64,000 nt of DNA from Flavobacterium sasangense DSM 21067 (GCF_000686885.1 NZ_JMLU01000007.1:62001-126000), one strand, 5' to 3'; numbered from the stretch's first letter, positions 24,759 to 34,575 are shown. Notes: generated by a model not told the origin, from the letters alone. A program made the numbers and translations.

Positions 24759-26450
24759 ATGAAAGACATTAAAAACATTTCGCGTTCTAGAGCGCAAGAG
24801 TCCTCAGCAGCTATTGAGCGACTGTACATTACCATGAGACATTTATTTAACAGAGGTTTTTATAAACCAATGGGTGTTTCAGGAGAAACTTTAAGAGAAG
24901 CCTTATTAGCGCTTCGACCAGAAATTTACGGCTCTATTGCCGAAGAAAAAGTAGAATTAAACGGACTTTTATACGTAATTGAACGTTTACCAATTGGAAT
25001 AGAAGAATGCCGTTACATCAACTTAACTTCAGATGAAGGCTATTCAAATTCGCACTTTAAAGCGATTGTTCCTCCAAAAAGAAGAAGAAATTGTTACCGT
25101 ATTGACGACGAGCAAATGAATGTGGAAATCACACGAGGACGTTCGGATATTTACGATATTTTAACGCATTTGACCTTTATTTTTATCGAATCACACAAAA
25201 TTAAAGATAGAGTTTTAATTGATGATGAAGGAGCGGTTTCACGCGATTGGCAAAAATTAGAATTAGCGGTAAAACAAACTAAAAAACTTCCTTTAGTGGA
25301 ACGTGAAAAAGCAATTTCTCACGCCGCAAATGTATTGGGAAGAACGTTCGCAGAAGTACAAGACATTTATGACGATTTTGCAACAGCTGAATCACCGGAT
25401 AGATTTTTACATGTAGTGTATTGGTTAGGAAAATTAGCTATCGAAGAAGTTGTTGACAACAACAAAAGAACGATAACTTTTAGTCCAATTTTACGAGAAA
25501 GATTAGGTCATCATATTTATGGCGACATTTGGGCAACTACTATTAAAGAAGTTTTATTAAAAAATAATTTATTAGAACGTCCTATTCATATTATTAGTGC
25601 AAATATGCACAGTGTGATGAATTCTATTTTTGCGGAACCTGTTTTAGGAAAAAAATACAAAAACACACCTGAATTTCAGATATTTGAAGATTTAAGTAGT
25701 TCGGCAAACAAAGATTTACGCAAGAAAGTGGAAGATTTTGCGTTACAACAAGGAATGATTTCGTTGCCAGATGCATCTGGAACTAATATTGATGTTCAAA
25801 TTTTTGATACAGCGAAAATTGATTTAACAAAAACCATTTTTGCTACTTCGAAATTAGCTAAAGAAAAACCAGTTCTTATTGTAATGGATTATGCCTTTGG
25901 CGAACAAGCTTTTGAAACGATTGATGAGTTGTTAAAACCCTACAAAGCTGAAAAGAAAAGCAAAACGTTTTTAAATGTAGAGTCTGTTTCAATCATGGGT
26001 AAAGCCGGAATTCTAGAAGGAGGAAAAGGTGACATCATGATTCCAACAGCGCACGTTAATGAAGGAACAGCGGATAATTATCCGTTTGAAAATGAGTTAA
26101 CTAAAGCTATGTTTGAAGGAAATGATATACCCGTTTTTGAAGGACCAATGATTACCGTTTTAGGAACATCACTTCAGAATAGAGATTTGTTGAAGTTTTT
26201 CCATGAATCTACTTGGGAAGCAATTGGTTTAGAAATGGAAGGTGCTTATTATCAAAAAGCAATTCAATCGGCTTCAAAAATTAGAAAAAGCATTAATCCT
26301 AATGTAAAGGTTAGATACGCTTATTATGCTTCTGATAATCCATTAGAAACAGGAAGTACATTAGCATCAGGTGGTTTAGGAACTACAGGAGTAAAACCTA
26401 CGTATTTAATAACGATTAAAATATTAGAACAAATCTTTAACGTAAAATAA
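24759..26450 (+). CDS. DUF6909-like protein with nucleoside-phosphorylase-like C-terminus
   Basis: A 563-residue cytoplasmic protein that I match, from memory, to the Bacteroidetes DUF6909 family. The N-terminal about 330 residues are helical and unrecognised. The C-terminal about 230 residues look like the PNP/MTAN phosphorylase fold, with a central Gly-rich stretch (SIMGKAGILEGGKGDIMIP), then GLEMEGAYYQ near residue 490 and YYASDNPL further on. These correspond to the MEG/MEA and SD nucleoside-binding elements. A nucleoside or nucleotide substrate is inferred, with AMP nucleosidase as another possible label. It is six bases upstream of the Wzz-like gene, so it heads the polysaccharide operon. 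Confidence 0.6.
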   Translation: MKDIKNISRSRAQESSAAIERLYITMRHLFNRGFYKPMGVSGETLREALLALRPEIYGSIAEEKVELNGLLYVIERLPIGIEECRYINLTSDEGYSNSHFKAIVPPKRRRNCYRIDDEQMNVEITRGRSDIYDILTHLTFIFIESHKIKDRVLIDDEGAVSRDWQKLELAVKQTKKLPLVEREKAISHAANVLGRTFAEVQDIYDDFATAESPDRFLHVVYWLGKLAIEEVVDNNKRTITFSPILRERLGHHIYGDIWATTIKEVLLKNNLLERPIHIISANMHSVMNSIFAEPVLGKKYKNTPEFQIFEDLSSSANKDLRKKVEDFALQQGMISLPDASGTNIDVQIFDTAKIDLTKTIFATSKLAKEKPVLIVMDYAFGEQAFETIDELLKPYKAEKKSKTFLNVESVSIMGKAGILEGGKGDIMIPTAHVNEGTADNYPFENELTKAMFEGNDIPVFEGPMITVLGTSLQNRDLLKFFHESTWEAIGLEMEGAYYQKAIQSASKIRKSINPNVKVRYAYYASDNPLETGSTLASGGLGTTGVKPTYLITIKILEQIFNVK

Positions 26451-26456
26451 GTTTAA

Positions 26457-27407
26457 ATGAGTACAAATTCTCAAGATCAAGAAATCGATTTAGGACAAAT
26501 CGGAACTGGAATTAAGAGCCTTTTTAATGGAATAATTAATTCTGTTTTCGATTTTATATTCTTTTTGAAAAAGAAAATAATAATTGTAGGTGGACTTTTT
26601 GTAGTAGGTATAATATTAGGTTTTTTATTGGACAGAAAACTTTCCTATAATCAAGAGATTTCGGTAATTCCTAATTTTGGAAGTAATGAGTATTTGTACA
26701 CCAAAACCGCTTTTTTACAATCACGCCTAAAAGAAAAAGATGAAGCTTTTTTTAAATCAATTGGGGTTAAAGATTATAAAAAAATAAACAATATTAATGT
26801 TGAAGCTTTTAATGGAGTTTTTGGTTTTATTAGTTCTAGTGAGCCAAACTTTGAATTATTAAAGTTAATGGCAGAAGATGGAAATTTAAAGGAAATTATA
26901 AAAGAAGATTTTACAAGTAAAAATTACTATTCTCATAATATTACCATTTCTACTTCTGAAAAGATAAATCAAAAAGAAATCATTGATCCCATCTTAAAAT
27001 ATTATCAAGAAAACACATTTTATCAAAAACAACAGGTAATTCATCAAGAAAACATTGATGAAAAAATCAAATTTAATGATTCATTAGTGAATCAAATCGA
27101 TGGTTTAATAGTTAAATTAACGGATTCTAAAAGTGCTAGTAATGTAACTATTTCAGAAAATAGTAGTATTACAGCATTGATTAACAAGAAAGATGAATTG
27201 ATTAAAGAGTCTCAAAATTTAAAACTAAATAAAGGGGAATACGAACAAATTGTTAAAGTAATAAATGTCTCTTTAAATAATCTTAATACAAAAGGACTTA
27301 ACAGCAAAATGAAACTGCTTTTACCCTTCTTATTTGTATTTTTATATTTAATAGGTTTTGCATTTAATAATTTATATAAAAAGCAATTAGCAAGAATTAA
27401 AGGGTAA
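26457..27407 (+). CDS. Wzz-like polysaccharide chain-length regulator
   Basis: A 316-residue inner-membrane protein with two helices (about 39-57 and 284-303) flanking a large periplasmic, coiled-coil-rich segment, the Wzz/PCP topology. The Pro/Gly-rich second helix is weakly conserved. Such proteins set the length of Wzy-made polymers. The stop overlaps the rfbB start by one base (TAATG). The family call rests on topology and context (O-antigen locus) more than on motif. Confidence 0.7.
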   Translation: MSTNSQDQEIDLGQIGTGIKSLFNGIINSVFDFIFFLKKKIIIVGGLFVVGIILGFLLDRKLSYNQEISVIPNFGSNEYLYTKTAFLQSRLKEKDEAFFKSIGVKDYKKINNINVEAFNGVFGFISSSEPNFELLKLMAEDGNLKEIIKEDFTSKNYYSHNITISTSEKINQKEIIDPILKYYQENTFYQKQQVIHQENIDEKIKFNDSLVNQIDGLIVKLTDSKSASNVTISENSSITALINKKDELIKESQNLKLNKGEYEQIVKVINVSLNNLNTKGLNSKMKLLLPFLFVFLYLIGFAFNNLYKKQLARIKG

Positions 27408-28420
27408 TGAAACACATATTAGTAACTGGCGGTGCCGGATTCATTGGAGCTAATTTTGTTCCTTATTTTATCGAAAATAATCCAGATTATCATTTAGTAA
27501 ATTTAGATTTACTTACTTATGCTGGAAATCTTAACAATGTAAAAGAAGTAGAAAATCACCCAAGATACACTTTTGTTCAAGGGGATATTTGCGATAGAAA
27601 TTTTGTGGAGCAATTGTTCCAAAAATATCAATTTCATGATGTAATACATTTTGCAGCTGAAAGTCATGTAGATAACTCTATTTCGGGTCCAGAAGCTTTT
27701 ATTAAAACCAATGTTTTAGGAACGTTTAATTTATTAGATACCGCAAGAAAACTTTGGATGTCAGCACCCAATCAATACAATGTTGGATTTGAAAATTCGC
27801 GTTTTCACCATGTTTCTACTGATGAGGTTTATGGAACATTAGGTGAAACTGGTTTGTTTGAAGAAACGACTCCGTATGCTCCAAATAGTCCCTACTCGGC
27901 TTCAAAGGCAGGTTCTGATATGATTGTGAGAAGTTATTTTCATACCTATGGAATGAATGTGGTAACAACTAATTGTTCTAACAATTACGGACCCAAACAA
28001 CACGATGAAAAGTTAATTCCAACGATTATTCGTAAAGCAATTTCTGGCGAAAATATTCCAATTTATGGCGATGGAAAAAACGTACGCGATTGGTTATATG
28101 TTTTAGATCATTGCAAAGGAATTGAATTAGCGTTTAAAACCGGAAAAGCTGGAGAAACCTACAACATTGGAGGAAGAAACGAACGTAATAATTTATATAT
28201 AGTTGACACTGTTTGTTCAATTTTGAATGAATTACAACCAAAATCAGAAGGAAAATATCAAGATCAAATTACATTTGTGAAAGATAGACCTGGTCATGAT
28301 TTACGTTATGCTATTGATGCCACCAAAATTGAAACCGAATTAGGCTGGAAAGCTGATGAAAATTTCGAATCAGGTATTAAGAAAACCATCGAATGGTATT
28401 TACAAAAATATAACAACTAA
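27407..28420 (+). CDS. rfbB: dTDP-glucose 4,6-dehydratase
   Basis: A 337-residue extended short-chain dehydrogenase, second step of dTDP-L-rhamnose synthesis. The Rossmann motif is [11 protein letters not shown]. The catalytic STDEVYG and YSASKAGSD (Tyr-xxx-Lys) are intact, and the [14 protein letters not shown] sugar-nucleotide stretch is present. Length is standard. It overlaps rfbA by one base. Gene order rfbB-A-C-D is the classic rhamnose block. Confidence 0.96.
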   Translation: MKHILVTGGAGFIGANFVPYFIENNPDYHLVNLDLLTYAGNLNNVKEVENHPRYTFVQGDICDRNFVEQLFQKYQFHDVIHFAAESHVDNSISGPEAFIKTNVLGTFNLLDTARKLWMSAPNQYNVGFENSRFHHVSTDEVYGTLGETGLFEETTPYAPNSPYSASKAGSDMIVRSYFHTYGMNVVTTNCSNNYGPKQHDEKLIPTIIRKAISGENIPIYGDGKNVRDWLYVLDHCKGIELAFKTGKAGETYNIGGRNERNNLYIVDTVCSILNELQPKSEGKYQDQITFVKDRPGHDLRYAIDATKIETELGWKADENFESGIKKTIEWYLQKYNN

Positions 28421-29277
28421 TGAAAGGAATTATATTAGCTGGAGGTTCAGGCACACGTTTACATCCGTTAACATTGGCGGTTAGTAAGCAGTTGATGCCA
28501 ATTTACGATAAACCCATGATTTACTATCCATTATCAACTTTGATGTGGGCAGGAATTAGTGAAATATTAATTATTTCAACACCTCATGATTTACCTTTAT
28601 TTCGTCAATTATTAGGCGATGGAAGTAAATTAGGCTGTCGATTTGAATACGCTGTTCAAGAACATCCTAACGGATTAGCAGAAGCGTTTATCATTGGAAA
28701 AGATTTTGTTGGAAACGACAAAGTAGCTCTGATTTTAGGAGATAATATTTTCTACGGAACTGGTTTGGCCGAGTTACTTCAAGCGAATAGTAATCCAAAT
28801 GGTGGAATCATTTACGCCTACCATGTTCATGACCCAGAGCGTTATGGTGTAGTTGATTTTGATGCAGCTGGAAAGGTGTTGTCTATTGAAGAAAAACCAG
28901 CCCAACCTAAATCTAATTATGCTGTTCCAGGAATTTATTTCTACGATAATGATGTTTTAGATATTGCAGCTAATATAAAACCAAGTCACCGAGGCGAACT
29001 AGAAATTACCGATGTGAATAAAGAATATTTAAACCGAGGTAAATTACAAGTAAGTATTTTAGATAGGGGAACTGCTTGGTTAGATACAGGAACGTTCCAA
29101 TCGTTAATGCAAGCTGGTCAATTTGTTGAAGTTATTGAAGAACGTCAAGGATTAAAAATTGGAGCCATTGAAGAAGCGGCATACAAAATGGGCTTCATCG
29201 ATGCGAATCAGCTAAAAGCATTGGCCGAACCGTTATTAAAAAGCGGTTATGGAAAACATTTAATAAGCCTAATTTAA
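28420..29277 (+). CDS. rfbA: Glucose-1-phosphate thymidylyltransferase
   Basis: A 285-residue nucleotidyltransferase making dTDP-glucose from dTTP and glucose 1-phosphate. It begins with the signature [13 protein letters not shown] and carries [30 protein letters not shown] and [10 protein letters not shown], all as in RmlA. First enzyme of the dTDP-rhamnose pathway. It is followed by an 85-base spacer with an intergenic repeat before rfbC. Confidence 0.96.
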   Translation: MKGIILAGGSGTRLHPLTLAVSKQLMPIYDKPMIYYPLSTLMWAGISEILIISTPHDLPLFRQLLGDGSKLGCRFEYAVQEHPNGLAEAFIIGKDFVGNDKVALILGDNIFYGTGLAELLQANSNPNGGIIYAYHVHDPERYGVVDFDAAGKVLSIEEKPAQPKSNYAVPGIYFYDNDVLDIAANIKPSHRGELEITDVNKEYLNRGKLQVSILDRGTAWLDTGTFQSLMQAGQFVEVIEERQGLKIGAIEEAAYKMGFIDANQLKALAEPLLKSGYGKHLISLI

Positions 29278-29356
29278 TTAGTCAATTTGTCAATGTGATA
29301 ATATGCTAATGTGAACAAAAAGGACTCATTGACATATTAAAAATTGGCACATTATG
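29278..29356 (+). repeat. Intergenic TTTGTCAATGTG-type repeat between rfbA and rfbC
   Basis: A short stretch built from variants of gtcaatttg / gtcaatgtg / gctaatgtg, followed by partly inverted sequence (cattgacatatt, ttggcacatta). It is the only real gap in an otherwise tightly packed operon. Similar sequences are frequent between genes in Flavobacterium. Confidence 0.45.
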
Positions 29357-29362
29357 TAGAAT

Positions 29363-29914
29363 ATGACATTTATAGAGACCAAACTAAAAGGATGTTTTAT
29401 CCTGGAACCCAAAATATTTAAAGACGAACGTGGTTACTTCATGGAAAGTTTTAATGAAAAGACTTTTCAAGATGGAGTAGGGCATAAAGTAACTTTTGTT
29501 CAAGACAATCAATCGTTTTCAACTAAAGGTGTTTTGAGAGGTTTGCATTATCAATGTGGCGAACATGCGCAAGCCAAACTAGTTCGTGTTTTACAAGGTG
29601 AAGTTTTGGATGTAGCTGTAGATTTGCGTCCCGAATCACCAACTTATGGACAATATGAAACTGTTTTACTTTCGGGTGAAAATCAAAAACAGTTTTTTGT
29701 TCCAAGAGGTTTTGCACATGGTTTTTTAGTGTTATCTGAAACAGCAACTTTCTTTTATAAATGCGATAATTTTTATAATAAAGAAAGCGAGGGCGGATTA
29801 ATTTACAATGACCCAACCGTTAATATCAATTGGAATTTTCCTTTGAATGAATTGATAATTTCCGACAAAGATCAAATATTACCTAATCTTGAAAACACTA
29901 AGAAAGTATGGTAG
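29363..29914 (+). CDS. rfbC: dTDP-4-dehydrorhamnose 3,5-epimerase
   Basis: A 183-residue cupin enzyme. Visible motifs are DERGYFMESFNEKTF, VLRGLHYQ with the catalytic His, KLVRVLQGEVLDVAVDLR with the active-site Lys/Asp, and FVPRGFAHGFLVLSE. Third step of dTDP-L-rhamnose synthesis. It overlaps rfbD by 7 bases. Confidence 0.96.
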   Translation: MTFIETKLKGCFILEPKIFKDERGYFMESFNEKTFQDGVGHKVTFVQDNQSFSTKGVLRGLHYQCGEHAQAKLVRVLQGEVLDVAVDLRPESPTYGQYETVLLSGENQKQFFVPRGFAHGFLVLSETATFFYKCDNFYNKESEGGLIYNDPTVNINWNFPLNELIISDKDQILPNLENTKKVW

Positions 29915-30771
29915 TATTAGTAACGGGAGCTAACGGTCAATTAGGACAATCGATACAGTTTATTGCTAATAAATATCCAAATATTCAGTTTGTATATACC
30001 GATTTTCAAGAAATGGATATTACTAATATTGAAAATTGTAAAGCCGTTTTTGCAAAACACCAACCTCATTTTTGTATCAATACAGCCGCTTATACTGCTG
30101 TTGATAAAGCTGAAAGTGAATCGGATAAAGCGCATTTAATTAACGCTGTTGGTCCTGAAAATTTAGCCAAAGTTTGTAAAGAATTCGATACTATTTTAGT
30201 TCATATTTCTACAGATTTTATTTTTGATGGTACTTCAAAAGTTCCTTATTTAGAAACCGATGTTCCAAATCCGAAAAGTATTTACGGACAAACGAAATTA
30301 GATGGAGAACTCGCTATTAAAAGGAATTGGGAAAAACATTTCATTGTAAGAACTTCTTGGGTGTATTCTCAATTTGCAAATAATTTTATGAAAACCATGT
30401 TACGATTGGCTTCAGAACGAGACACTTTATCTGTTGTGAACGACCAAATTGGAACACCTACAAATGCAGTTGATTTAGCTGAGTTTTTACTAAAAATAAT
30501 TACATCTTGTCAGACTGAGTCACACGAAGTTTTCGGGATCTATAATTTTTCAAACGAAGGCGTTTGTTCTTGGTACGATTTTGCGGCAACAATATTCCAT
30601 CAAAAAGGAATAGAGATTGATTTGAAGCCTATTCCAACAGATTCCTATCCAACGCCTGCTAAAAGACCTGCTTATAGTGTTTTGGATAAAACGAAGATAA
30701 AAAAGGTTTTTGGAGTTGAAATTAAAAATTGGAAAGAAAGTTTAACCGTAAGTTTAAACCATTTGAATTAA
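29908..30771 (+). CDS. rfbD: dTDP-4-dehydrorhamnose reductase
   Basis: A 287-residue NAD(P)H-dependent reductase, last step of dTDP-L-rhamnose synthesis. Rossmann motif VTGANGQLGQ, STDFIFDG, and the catalytic YGQTKLDGE are present, as is RTSWVYS. The ATG at 29908 lies inside the end of rfbC, and the stop overlaps the next start by one base (TAATG). Confidence 0.95.
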   Translation: MVVLVTGANGQLGQSIQFIANKYPNIQFVYTDFQEMDITNIENCKAVFAKHQPHFCINTAAYTAVDKAESESDKAHLINAVGPENLAKVCKEFDTILVHISTDFIFDGTSKVPYLETDVPNPKSIYGQTKLDGELAIKRNWEKHFIVRTSWVYSQFANNFMKTMLRLASERDTLSVVNDQIGTPTNAVDLAEFLLKIITSCQTESHEVFGIYNFSNEGVCSWYDFAATIFHQKGIEIDLKPIPTDSYPTPAKRPAYSVLDKTKIKKVFGVEIKNWKESLTVSLNHLN

Positions 30772-31868
30772 TGAAAAAAGCCCTACTTTTTATCTGCTTT
30801 TCTGTTTCATTATCTTTTTCTCAAGAGAAATCATCGGGTTATTTTGATGTTCAACTTTTTAGAGGGAATATTATAAAACATTCAGAAGATGTTGGACATT
30901 TGATTTCAGGTCATCCGGATGGATTTTTAGTAAGTTACAACTGGAAAACTTTTGGTAAAAAAGAATGGGAGCAAGTTTATAATTATCCCGATTATGGAAT
31001 TTCATTTCATTATTTAGACTTTAAAAATCAATATTTAGGGTATAATGTTGCTTTAGGATTACATTATAATTTTTACTTTTTTAATAGAAATTTAATGTTT
31101 CGAATTTCACAAGGAATTGGAATGACATCGAATCCTTATGATAAGGAAACCAACAATAAAAATAACGCTTTTGGAACGAAAGTAATGGATAACACCTACT
31201 TTATGTTGCAGTATAAAAAAGAAAATCTTTTCAATCGAATTGGTTTTCAAGCAGGATTTATGCTAACGCATTTTTCAAACGGAAGATTCAAAGCCCCAAA
31301 TAGCGGAATTAACACCATTGCATTAAACGTTGGATTAAACTATAATTTAGGCGAAAATCAAGAATACATCAAGGATTCTTTACCAGCATCATCAACGTAT
31401 AAAGAACGAATTAAGTATAACGTTGCTTTTAGAACGGGTATTTCAGAAGGACCAGTTCCAAATTTAGGACAACGTCAATTTTATCACATCGGTTTATATG
31501 CCGATAAAAGAATAGGAAGAAAAAGTGCTTTACAATTAGGAACCGATGTTTTCTTTTCAAGATATTTGAAAGATTATATTGATTTTGTTTCGGTGGCTTT
31601 TCCTCAAGGTCATGAATCATATGCTGCTTCTGATACCGATTATAAAAGAGTTGGATTGTTTGTTGGGCATGAATTATTCATTAATAAACTTTCCATTGAA
31701 ACACAACTTGGTTATTATGTTTATAAGCCATTTGATTATGAAATTGATATTTATCAAAGAATCGGAGCAAAATATTATCTTTACAAAAACTTCTTTACAG
31801 GAGTTGGATTAAAAACCCACGGCGGAAGAGCTGAAGCAATAGAAGCTACCCTAGGAGTACGATTATAA
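30771..31868 (+). CDS. PagL-like lipid A 3-O-deacylase (acyloxyacyl hydrolase family)
   Basis: A 365-residue outer-membrane protein with signal peptide (MKKALLFICFSVSLSFSQ) and alternating barrel strands. The HFSNG motif gives His-167 and Ser-169 in the spacing of the PagL His/Ser pair, followed by the NSGINTIALNVGLNY strand typical of the family. I could not place the third catalytic residue (Glu); the equivalent position reads Asn. Known members remove an acyl chain from lipid A. At 365 residues it is about twice classical PagL, with an extra C-terminal barrel-like half. The Met at 30771 was chosen since it starts the signal peptide. It is translationally coupled to rfbD. Confidence 0.7.
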   Translation: MKKALLFICFSVSLSFSQEKSSGYFDVQLFRGNIIKHSEDVGHLISGHPDGFLVSYNWKTFGKKEWEQVYNYPDYGISFHYLDFKNQYLGYNVALGLHYNFYFFNRNLMFRISQGIGMTSNPYDKETNNKNNAFGTKVMDNTYFMLQYKKENLFNRIGFQAGFMLTHFSNGRFKAPNSGINTIALNVGLNYNLGENQEYIKDSLPASSTYKERIKYNVAFRTGISEGPVPNLGQRQFYHIGLYADKRIGRKSALQLGTDVFFSRYLKDYIDFVSVAFPQGHESYAASDTDYKRVGLFVGHELFINKLSIETQLGYYVYKPFDYEIDIYQRIGAKYYLYKNFFTGVGLKTHGGRAEAIEATLGVRL

Positions 31869-31869
31869 G

Positions 31870-32640
31870 ATGAGAAAATTTATTTTACATATAGTTACTT
31901 TGTGTTGCCTAATTTTGGTAACAAGCTGTGGTATTTCCGAAGATTGTTTTAAAGGAAATGGCAATCAAATTACGCAAACATTTCCTTTTGAAGGTTTTTC
32001 TAAAATAAAAGTATATGATGGTGTTGGGTTAGTTGTTAAAGAAGGACCTAATTATGAAGTTAAAATAAAAACATCAGAAAATATCATTGACAACTTAGAT
32101 GTTAAGCTAGAAGGAAATATGCTGGTGATTAAAGACAATTCTTCTTGTAATATTGCTAGGGATTACGGACAAACGACTGTTTATATTACCATTCCTGATG
32201 GAACTATTTTACCTTTAGTTCAAGAGTTAGAATTACATTGTAAAACGGAACAAAAGATTGCATCAGACGGGATATTACATTCTCCAATTATTCGTTTATT
32301 TTCTATTGGAGATGATGGAGATGGTGCTGGAACTGGTGATTTCCATATTACAGTTAATAACGGACAGTTAGTTGTGGAAAGCAATAATGTTTCTAACTTT
32401 TATATTAATGGACATTGCACCGAAATGTTATTAAATTTTTACTTTGGAGATGGTCGTTTTTATGGCGAAAACTTACAGGTTGAAAATATAAAAGTATATC
32501 AAAGAGGTTCAAATGATATGTTTGTGTATCCAATTCAAAAAATAGAAGGAACTATTTTTGCAACAGGAAATGTTGTTTTAAAAAATGTACCTCCTATAGT
32601 TAATGTAGATGAGGTATATAGAGGAAGAGTAATTTATTAA
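31870..32640 (+). CDS. GIN-domain (DUF2807) lipoprotein
   Basis: A 256-residue lipoprotein: hydrophobic leader ending in the lipobox LVTSC (Cys-20), then a head GIN domain with FEGFSKIKVYDGVGLVVKEG and short beta-helix rungs. It is one base after the PagL-like gene and two before a glycosyltransferase, so it belongs to the polysaccharide operon. Function is unknown; it differs from the GIN protein at 12681 in being lipidated. Confidence 0.8.
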   Translation: MRKFILHIVTLCCLILVTSCGISEDCFKGNGNQITQTFPFEGFSKIKVYDGVGLVVKEGPNYEVKIKTSENIIDNLDVKLEGNMLVIKDNSSCNIARDYGQTTVYITIPDGTILPLVQELELHCKTEQKIASDGILHSPIIRLFSIGDDGDGAGTGDFHITVNNGQLVVESNNVSNFYINGHCTEMLLNFYFGDGRFYGENLQVENIKVYQRGSNDMFVYPIQKIEGTIFATGNVVLKNVPPIVNVDEVYRGRVIY

Positions 32641-32642
32641 AC

Positions 32643-33608
32643 ATGAATCAAAAGAAAAACATCTATTGCTTAACACCCATTTATAACGATTGGGAAAGTT
32701 TTGCTGTTTTGGTTCAAGAGATAAGTTTTTTAAAGCAAAATTTTAGTGCTTACGATTTTTTTATAGTAGCCGTAAATGATGGTTCTACTGAGGATATTTC
32801 AGAAGACTTTGATTACAAGAATATACCTGCTACGGTTTTAAATTTAAAAATAAACATTGGACATCAAAGAGCTATTGCTGTTGGGTTGCAATATATTTAT
32901 AATGAAGTTTTCGATTATGATTTTGTTGTGGTGATGGATAGTGACGGAGAAGATAAACCTCAAGACATAAAAGAATTAATCAACAAAGCGGAACAAGAAC
33001 AAGAAAAGAAAATCATTTTCGCCCAACGAAAAAAACGTCAAGAATCTACATTTTTTAAAATAGGATATTTCTTTTATAAATATCTATTTTACTTCTTAAC
33101 AGGACAAAAGATAAGCTTTGGAAATTTCAGTGTAATTCCAAAAAAGTTACTTTCAAAAGTAGTCCATCAAAACAACATTTGGAATCATTATTCAGGTGGA
33201 ATCATTCAGTCTAAAATTCCGTTTGAAAAAGTTTTACTCGACAGAGGAAAGCGTTACAAAGGTGTTTCAAAAATGAATTTTAATAGTTTAATAGTTTACG
33301 GATTAAGTTCTATTTCGGTTTATTTTGATTTTTTATCCATCCGTATTCTTAGATATTCATTGTATGGAATAGGCATTTGTACGATTTCTGTTTTATATAT
33401 ATTATACCAAAAATTATTTACCGATAATGCGATTCCTGGTTGGGCATCAAGTTTAACATTGATTATTTTGGGCATTATTTTACAATTGTTTTCAGTAACT
33501 CTTGTTGTTTTGTTATTGCAATTGAGTTCTAGGAAGAATATAAATAGTCCCAATTCAGAAATATATTTAGATTTTATTGAAGGTAAAACCGTGTCTGTTT
33601 TCGTTTAA
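32643..33608 (+). CDS. Family 2 glycosyltransferase with C-terminal membrane helices
   Basis: A 321-residue protein: GT-A domain (about 5-230) with VNDGSTEDI, a DSDGEDKP metal-binding DxD-type motif and NIGHQRAIAVGL, then two C-terminal membrane helices (about 240-262 and 272-298). This is the dolichol-phosphate-mannose synthase/GtrB layout, which loads a sugar onto undecaprenyl phosphate. Last plus-strand gene of the operon starting at 24759; only 7 bases separate its stop from that of the convergent GtrB-like gene. Confidence 0.82.
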   Translation: MNQKKNIYCLTPIYNDWESFAVLVQEISFLKQNFSAYDFFIVAVNDGSTEDISEDFDYKNIPATVLNLKINIGHQRAIAVGLQYIYNEVFDYDFVVVMDSDGEDKPQDIKELINKAEQEQEKKIIFAQRKKRQESTFFKIGYFFYKYLFYFLTGQKISFGNFSVIPKKLLSKVVHQNNIWNHYSGGIIQSKIPFEKVLLDRGKRYKGVSKMNFNSLIVYGLSSISVYFDFLSIRILRYSLYGIGICTISVLYILYQKLFTDNAIPGWASSLTLIILGIILQLFSVTLVVLLLQLSSRKNINSPNSEIYLDFIEGKTVSVFV

Positions 33609-33615
33609 AAAAAAG

Positions 33616-34563
33616 TTATTTTGTTTTTTTATCTATAAAATATCTAGGTCTTTTCTTAACCTCTAAGTATATTTTACCTATATACTCTCCTAAAATTCCA
33701 AAACAAAACAATTGCACTCCTCCTAAGAAATACATTGGCAAAACAGTAGAAAGCCAACCTGGTACAATGTTTTCTGAATAAAGAGATAATAAAGCATATC
33801 CAGTTAATAGAATACATATAATAAATATTGCAAAACCAGTGATAGTTACAATTTTCAAGGGATAATTACTAAAAGAAGTAATTCCATTCCAAGCGAAAGA
33901 CAACATCTTTTTTAATGGATATTTAGATTCTCCAGCAAATCTTTCTAATCTGTTGTAATACACATAATCTTTGTTGTATCCAATAGATGGAATTATTCCT
34001 CTCAAAAACAAATTAACTTCATTAAATTCACTTAATGAATCTAAAACTCGTTTACTACACAATCTATAATCAGCATGGTTATGTATAATATTTACTTTCA
34101 TTTTTTTCATTAGTTTATAGAAAAAAAGAGCAGAATTTCTTTTGAAAAAAGAATCTGTTTTTCTCTCTTTCCTAACAGCATAAACCACATCAATACCTGA
34201 AATAAATTTTAAGATCATTTCCTCTATTACTGAAATATCATCTTGTAAATCAGCGTCAATAGAGATTAAAGCATCAGTTTCTTCTTTATATGTTAGTAAC
34301 CCAGCAAGAAGCGCATTTTGATGTCCAACATTGCCTGCTAGTTTTAATCCTTTAATGTTTGTATGTTTCGAAGAGTTTTTTTCTATGATCTCCCAGGTTT
34401 TATCCTTACTGCCATCATCTACAAAAACAGCAAAACTCTTATTAGAAATAAGATTTTTTACAATTAAATTAGAAATTATTTCTTGAATTCTTGTAGTAGT
34501 TTCTTCCAACACTAATTCCTCATTGTAACAAGGTAATACAATACCAATAATAGGGTTTTCCAT
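33616..34563 (-). CDS. GtrB-like bactoprenol glucosyltransferase
   Basis: A 315-residue GT2 enzyme with VLPCYNEE at the start, FVDDGSKDKTWEII, the metal motif SIDADLQDD, GNVGHQNALLAGL and two C-terminal membrane helices (about 230-252 and 265-290). This is a very good match to the GtrB/DPM1 group that transfers a sugar from UDP-sugar to undecaprenyl phosphate. It is 12 bases downstream of the GtrII-like gene, so the two form a pair. It is paralogous to the neighbouring gene at 32643, but on the other strand. Confidence 0.85.
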   Translation of the reverse strand: MENPIIGIVLPCYNEELVLEETTTRIQEIISNLIVKNLISNKSFAVFVDDGSKDKTWEIIEKNSSKHTNIKGLKLAGNVGHQNALLAGLLTYKEETDALISIDADLQDDISVIEEMILKFISGIDVVYAVRKERKTDSFFKRNSALFFYKLMKKMKVNIIHNHADYRLCSKRVLDSLSEFNEVNLFLRGIIPSIGYNKDYVYYNRLERFAGESKYPLKKMLSFAWNGITSFSNYPLKIVTITGFAIFIICILLTGYALLSLYSENIVPGWLSTVLPMYFLGGVQLFCFGILGEYIGKIYLEVKKRPRYFIDKKTK

Positions 34564-34575
34564 AAAAAAATTATT

